Assembly (NCBI GenBank): GCA_050747525.1
Contig: JBOGOC010000006.1
Location: 1 to 51,243, forward strand
Length of the DNA: 51,243 bases
Direction: 5' to 3'
Source of the DNA: JBOGOC01 sp050747525
Lineage (GTDB): Bacteria; Acidobacteriota; Polarisedimenticolia; JACPZX01; DASXTC01
This document shows positions 48,014-51,243 of this stretch, piece by piece. Within the stretch, counting starts at the first letter, position 1, and each line of letters starts with the position of its first letter. The notes beneath the pieces are model-generated. The model made no database searches. It saw nothing but the letters and a program-made list of their open reading frames with translations, and had not been told where the DNA came from. A program made the position numbers and the translations under genes.

Positions 48014-49521
48014 GGGTGCGCTTCGCCCCGTCTCCCACGGGGCACCTGCACGTGGGCAATGCCCGCACCGCGCTCTTCAACTGGCTGCTGGCGCGTCACG
48101 AGAAGGGCACCTTCATCCTGAGGATTGAGGACACCGATGCCGAGCGCTCCAGCGCCTCGTCGGAAGAGGCCATCCTCGAGGACCTGCGCTGGCTGGGCCT
48201 GCACTGGGACGAGGGACCGGACAAGGGAGGGGGGGCCGGTCCGTATCGCCAGTCCGAGAGGACCGGCCTCTACGCCGGGGCCGCGGCCCGGCTGCTCGAG
48301 CACGGAGACGCCTACCGCTGCTTCTGCACCCTGGAGTCGCTCGAGGCGGAGCGCGCGGCGCAGCGGCAGGCGGGCCTGCCGCCGCGCTACGCGGGGACGT
48401 GCCGCGGCCTGGAGCCCGCGGAGTCGCTGAGGCGGGCTGCGTTGGAGCCCTTCGCGCTGCGCTTCCGCGTGGAGGCATCCAGCGTGGTGTTCGAGGATCT
48501 CATCCGCGGGCGCGTCGAGTTCCCCGGGTCCCAGATCGGCGACCTGGTGATCGTGCGCGCGGACGGCACGCCGACGTACAACTTCGCCGTGGTCGTGGAC
48601 GATGCGGCCATGGGAATCACGCACGTCGTGCGGGGAGAGGACCATCTCTCCAACACGCCGCGGCAGGTCCTGCTGTATCGCGCGCTCGGGGCCGCGCTTC
48701 CCGAGTTCGCCCACCTGTCGCTCGTGCTGGGACCCGACGGGTCGCCGCTCTCCAAGCGCCATGGCGACACGTCGGTCGTGGACTTCCGGCGCCGAGGCGT
48801 CCTTCCGGAGGCCATGGTCAACTACCTCGCCCTGCTGGGCTGGTCACATCCCGAAGGACGCGAAGCGCTGACCATGGACGAGATGGTGGAGAGCTTCACG
48901 CTGCGCAGGGTCGGGCGGGCGGCCGCCATGTTCGACGCGCGCAAGCTGGCGTGGCTCAACGCCCACCACCTGCGGGCACGGACCCCCGAGCGCCTTCTGG
49001 AGGCGTGCGGCGACTCGCTGCGGGAGGCGGGCTACGTTCCCCCGCAGCCGCTGCCCGACCGCGTGGCGGCATGGGCCGGCCGGACGCTTCAGGTCTTCTC
49101 CGGGCAGATGGAGTCTCCGCTCGAAGCGGCGGCCGCCACCCGGCCCGTCTTCCGGTTCGACCAGCACGTGAGCTCCTCTGCCCAGGCCAGGGAGGCGCTG
49201 GCCTCCCTGGCCGGCGAGCCGCTGGCGCGCGAGGTCATCGGTCGGTTCGCGGAGCTGGCGGCCTCCAGTCCCGAAGGGCTCCTGCTGGACAAGGATGTCT
49301 TCCGTCAGGTGGCGGCCGAAGCGGGCCGGGGTGCGGGGGTGAAAGGAAGGGCCCTCTTCCATCCGATACGGGTGGCCATCCTGGCTGCCAATGATGGCCC
49401 CGAGCTGGATCGGGTGATTCCCCTGATCGACGAGGGGAGCAGGCTGGACCTGCCCGAGCGGATCGTGCCGAGCGCGGAGAGGGCCCGCCGGATAGCCGGC
49501 CTCCTCGCCGCGGCGGGTTAG
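48010..49521 (+). CDS. gltX: Glutamyl-tRNA synthetase
   Basis: A 503-residue class I synthetase. RFAPSPTGHLHVGNARTALFNWL contains the HIGH-like HLHVG, and SPLSKRHGDTSV the KMSKS-like motif. RIEDTDAERS, GEDHLSNTPRQVLLY and ALLGWSHPEG confirm GltX. A CFC then C pattern (CFCTLESL and GTCRG) suggests part of the zinc site is kept, though the usual fourth ligand His is replaced. The first in-frame GTG at 48010 overlaps ispF. The longer frame from 47398 is noise. Whether it charges only tRNA-Glu or also tRNA-Gln is unknown. Confidence 0.95.
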   Translation: MRVRFAPSPTGHLHVGNARTALFNWLLARHEKGTFILRIEDTDAERSSASSEEAILEDLRWLGLHWDEGPDKGGGAGPYRQSERTGLYAGAAARLLEHGDAYRCFCTLESLEAERAAQRQAGLPPRYAGTCRGLEPAESLRRAALEPFALRFRVEASSVVFEDLIRGRVEFPGSQIGDLVIVRADGTPTYNFAVVVDDAAMGITHVVRGEDHLSNTPRQVLLYRALGAALPEFAHLSLVLGPDGSPLSKRHGDTSVVDFRRRGVLPEAMVNYLALLGWSHPEGREALTMDEMVESFTLRRVGRAAAMFDARKLAWLNAHHLRARTPERLLEACGDSLREAGYVPPQPLPDRVAAWAGRTLQVFSGQMESPLEAAAATRPVFRFDQHVSSSAQAREALASLAGEPLAREVIGRFAELAASSPEGLLLDKDVFRQVAAEAGRGAGVKGRALFHPIRVAILAANDGPELDRVIPLIDEGSRLDLPERIVPSAERARRIAGLLAAAG

Positions 49522-49534
49522 GCGGGGTCACGAC

Positions 49535-50278
49535 ATGGAGCTGCTGACCGGCATCAACGCCGTGGAGGCCGCGCTGAGCCAGGAGCGCCGGACCGTGGAG
49601 CGTGTCTGGGTGGAGCGCGGGCGCGACCGGGCTCGCCTGACCCGCATCCGCGAGCTGGCCCGCAGGCACGGCGTTCCCGTGGAAGAGGTCGACCGCGAGA
49701 GACTGGCCCGTCTCGTGGGGCGGGACGCCGGCCCCGCCCGGCATCAGGGGGTGGTGGCGTCCGTGTCGGCCGTGTCCTACGCGGATCCGGAAGATGTGCT
49801 GGAGGGATGCGGCGAATCGGCCATCGTGGTGGTGGCGGACGGTGTGGAGGACCCGCGCAATCTGGGGGCACTGGTGCGGACGGCCGCGGGGGCGGGCGTT
49901 TCGGCCGTCTTCATCCCCGAGCGGCGGACCAGCGGCCTTTCGGCGACGGCCGCCCGCGCCGCGGCGGGGGCCGTGGAGCGGGTGCCGGTCAGCCGGGTCG
50001 GCAACGTGGCTTCCTTCATCAAGGTGCTGAAGGAGAAGGGTTTCTGGGTCATCGGGCTCGACGCGGACGGCGATCGGACCTGGGACAGCGTTCGTTACAC
50101 CGGGAAGACGGCCTTCGTGATCGGCGGGGAGGGCCGCGGAATACGCCGCCTGGTGCGGGAATACTGCGATGTTATCGTAGCGATCCCCCTGGCCCCGGGG
50201 ACCGAGTCGCTCAATCTGAGTGTTGCGGCCGGGATCTGCCTGTTCGAGGTCGTCCGCCAGCGCCGGGCGGGGGGGTGA
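49535..50278 (+). CDS. rlmB: 23S rRNA (guanosine-2'-O-)-methyltransferase, RlmB/SpoU family
   Basis: A 247-residue SPOUT methyltransferase. The N-terminal substrate-binding domain has LTGINAVEAALSQ and ends before VVVADGVEDPRNLGALVRTAAGAG (motif 1). IGGEGRGIRRL is motif 2, and IPLAPGTESLNLSVAAGICLFE motif 3 with the knotted SAM pocket. It 2'-O-methylates a guanosine in 23S rRNA; related TrmH acts on tRNA, but length and N-terminal domain favour RlmB. ATG start with GGGG nine bases upstream, thirteen bases after gltX. The stop is followed by the tRNA promoter. Confidence 0.92.
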   Translation: MELLTGINAVEAALSQERRTVERVWVERGRDRARLTRIRELARRHGVPVEEVDRERLARLVGRDAGPARHQGVVASVSAVSYADPEDVLEGCGESAIVVVADGVEDPRNLGALVRTAAGAGVSAVFIPERRTSGLSATAARAAAGAVERVPVSRVGNVASFIKVLKEKGFWVIGLDADGDRTWDSVRYTGKTAFVIGGEGRGIRRLVREYCDVIVAIPLAPGTESLNLSVAAGICLFEVVRQRRAGG

Positions 50279-50311
50279 AGGGGATATGTGGCGTCCGGGT
50301 CCCGGGACCAC

Positions 50312-50340
50312 TTTACTTGACATGTGAGATCCTGTACTAT
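50312..50340 (+). promoter_or_regulatory. Promoter of the tRNA-tuf operon
   Basis: TTTACT (50312-50317), 17 bases, TACTAT (50335-50340). Transcription would start near 50347, nine bases before the first tRNA. An overlapping TTGACA at 50317-50322 is the better -35 box by sequence but is only 12 bases from TACTAT. Confidence 0.6.
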
Positions 50341-50355
50341 CAGCGTTTCGCATAG

Positions 50356-50431
50356 GCTGGCGTAGCTCAGTTGGCAGAGCAGCTGATTTGTAATCAGCGG
50401 GTCGGGGGTTCAAATCCCTTCGCCAGCTCCA
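50356..50431 (+). tRNA. tRNA-Thr(TGT)
   Basis: 76 nt with encoded CCA (50429-50431). The acceptor stem pairs GCTGGCG (50356-50362) with CGCCAGC (50421-50427). The anticodon arm is GCTGA-TTTGTAA-TCAGC with anticodon TGT. The T-loop is GGTTCAAAT-like. First of four tRNAs in front of tuf, in the same order as thrU tyrU glyT thrT tufB of E. coli. Confidence 0.97.
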
Positions 50432-50593
50432 TGGCCGGGGCAGTGGCGCGGGTGAGACTCCACCGAGGGCGGTTTCCCGGGTTCAACCTTCCCGGGCGTT
50501 GAGCTCCAGCAGAGGCACTACCTTCGTGCGGACGCGCGCGGCGAGGAGATGGGCTGCGCGAAGGCGGTGCGCCGTACCATCTCCGACGGGCGA

Positions 50594-50679
50594 GGGGAGA
50601 TTCCCGAGCGGTCAAAGGGAGCAGACTGTAAATCTGCCGGCGAACGCCTTCGGAGGTTCGAATCCTCCTCTCCCCACCA
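50594..50679 (+). tRNA. tRNA-Tyr(GTA)
   Basis: 86 nt with encoded CCA and a long variable arm. The acceptor GGGGAGA (50594-50600) pairs with TCTCCCC (50669-50675). The anticodon arm is CAGAC-TGTAAAT-CTG-like with anticodon GTA. The 162 bases before it, after tRNA-Thr, are unusually long for a spacer in this operon and hold no gene I can support. Confidence 0.97.
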
Positions 50680-50728
50680 CGTTCGCGTCATGCGACCGGG
50701 TGACGGCAGGAATCGAAACGAGACATGA

Positions 50729-50804
50729 GCGGGAGTAGCTCAGTGGCTAGAGCATCGGCCTTCCAAGCCGAGGGTCGCGGGTTCGAATCCCGTTTCCCGC
50801 TCCA
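50729..50804 (+). tRNA. tRNA-Gly(TCC)
   Basis: 76 nt with encoded CCA (50802-50804). Acceptor GCGGGAG (50729-50735) pairs with TTCCCGC (50794-50800), the last pair G-T. The anticodon arm is CGGCC-TTCCAAG-CCG with anticodon TCC. The T-arm carries GGTTCGAATCC. Confidence 0.97.
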
Positions 50805-50823
50805 GACAGAACAAGAACAGGAT

Positions 50824-50898
50824 GCCCAGGTGGCTCAGTGGTAGAGCACGTCCTTGGTAAGGACGGGGTCACCGGTTCAATCCCGGTCCTGGGCTCCA
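50824..50898 (+). tRNA. tRNA-Thr(GGT)
   Basis: 75 nt with encoded CCA (50896-50898). Acceptor GCCCAGG (50824-50830) pairs with CCTGGGC (50888-50894). The anticodon arm is GTCCT-TGGTAAG-GAC with anticodon GGT. It ends 35 bases before the tuf start, so tRNA processing would free the tuf mRNA leader. Confidence 0.97.
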
Positions 50899-50933
50899 CC
50901 GCTTTCACCGACGGAAAGGCCAGGTAGACGCAC

Positions 50934-51243
50934 ATGGCGAAGGAAAAGTTCGATCGCACGAAACCTCACGTGAACATCGGGACGATCGGCCACGTGGACC
51001 ACGGCAAGACCACGCTCACGTCCGCGATCACGATGGTTCTCCACAAGAACAACCCGAAGATCGCGGTGCGCAGCTTCGACTCGATCGACAACGCCCCCGA
51101 GGAGCGTGAGCGCGGTATCACCATCGCGACCGCCCACGTGGAGTACGAGTCGGACAAGAGGCACTACGCGCACGTGGACTGCCCGGGCCACGCCGACTAC
51201 GTGAAGAACATGATCACCGGAGCGGCGCAGATGGACGGCGCGA
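50934..51243 (+). CDS. tuf: Elongation factor Tu, N-terminal part (cut by the window end)
   Basis: 103 residues of EF-Tu are visible. AKEKFDRTKPHVNIGTIGHV, the G1 loop GHVDHGKTTL at 19-28 with Lys25, RERGITI (effector side, G2) at 58-64 and DCPGH (G3) at 82-86, followed by ADYVKNMITGAAQM. It carries aminoacyl-tRNA to the ribosome. ATG 50934 has GACGGAAAGGCCAGG upstream. Co-transcribed with four tRNA genes, an arrangement known from tufB operons. The partner exchange factor tsf is at 44887. Confidence 0.98.
   Translation, partial: MAKEKFDRTKPHVNIGTIGHVDHGKTTLTSAITMVLHKNNPKIAVRSFDSIDNAPEERERGITIATAHVEYESDKRHYAHVDCPGHADYVKNMITGAAQMDGA

Noticed and set aside
50317..50340. TTGACA paired with TACTAT as the tRNA promoter
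   Set aside because: The spacer would be only 12 bases. TTTACT at 50312 gives 17 bases with the same -10.
1..51243. CRISPR arrays, insertion sequences, rRNA genes and riboswitches
   Set aside because: I looked for regularly spaced repeats, transposase motifs and rRNA-like stretches and found none. A covariance-model search would be needed to exclude small structured RNAs.

Overview
The window is a GC-rich chromosomal segment from a Gram-negative-type bacterium. It carries type IV pilus genes, a polysaccharide locus with a polyprenyl-phosphate sugar-1-phosphate transferase and a Wzx-type flippase, a lipoprotein, and menaquinone/ubiquinone-type methylation. Three features point towards an uncultivated lineage such as Acidobacteriota or a neighbouring phylum: an ECF sigma factor of the PF07638/TIGR02999 type coupled to a Ser/Thr kinase with a TPR tail, a large FG-GAP secreted protein, and a COG2403 GTPase beside arcC and argF. 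That placement is inference, because no rRNA gene is present.

Layout. (1) 14-4095: two large polytopic membrane proteins (YfhO-like and a second glycosyltransferase-like one). (2) 4134-5780: three tandem prepilin-like genes. The middle one has a very good sigma-54 promoter and a PilR/NtrC-type upstream dyad. (3) 5827-9410: two tandem O-antigen ligase/polymerase (Wzy_C) proteins with TPR tails. (4) 9421-9690 (minus): a small zinc-ribbon protein, divergent from (5) 9817-29087: a very long, tightly coupled operon. Most of its junctions are 1-4 nt ATGA/GTGA overlaps. It encodes a sugar aminotransferase, a formyltransferase, a flippase, seven glycosyltransferases, a methyltransferase, a WecA-like initiating transferase and a UGM-like flavoprotein. 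It then runs directly into an ABC transporter, a TPR protein and prepilin peptidase PilD, an arrangement resembling the pilGHI-pilD group of Myxococcus. (6) 29219-30564: PilV/PilW-like minor pilins behind a second sigma-54 promoter. (7) 30618-31391: a lipoprotein predicted to be made from a leaderless mRNA. (8) 31539-34749: COG2403 GTPase, carbamate kinase and ornithine carbamoyltransferase. (9) 34758-39029 (minus): MenG/UbiE and a secreted seven-repeat FG-GAP protein. (10) 39200-42735: ECF sigma factor and TPR Ser/Thr kinase, divergent from the FG-GAP gene with a dyad between them. (11) 42931-51243: a translation/isoprenoid block, rplM-rpsI-rpsB-tsf-pyrH-frr-ispD-ispF-gltX-rlmB, then tRNA-Thr(TGT), Tyr(GTA), Gly(TCC), Thr(GGT) and the start of tuf.

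How it fits together. Regions 1-6 look like one surface-appendage/polysaccharide island. Polysaccharide synthesis, lipid-linked glycan flipping and Wzy_C enzymes surround pilin genes, and pilin processing and export genes sit at the end of the glycan operon. The likeliest readings are coordinated production of pili and exopolysaccharide (as in myxobacteria), or O-glycosylation of the pilins by the adjacent Wzy_C-TPR proteins. Two sigma-54 promoters, both directly in front of pilin genes, suggest a PilSR-type regulator encoded elsewhere. Two genes (5827 and 29677) appear to start at CTG. No CRISPR array, transposase, integrase or rRNA gene was seen, and no stretch longer than about 200 bases lacks an assigned gene.
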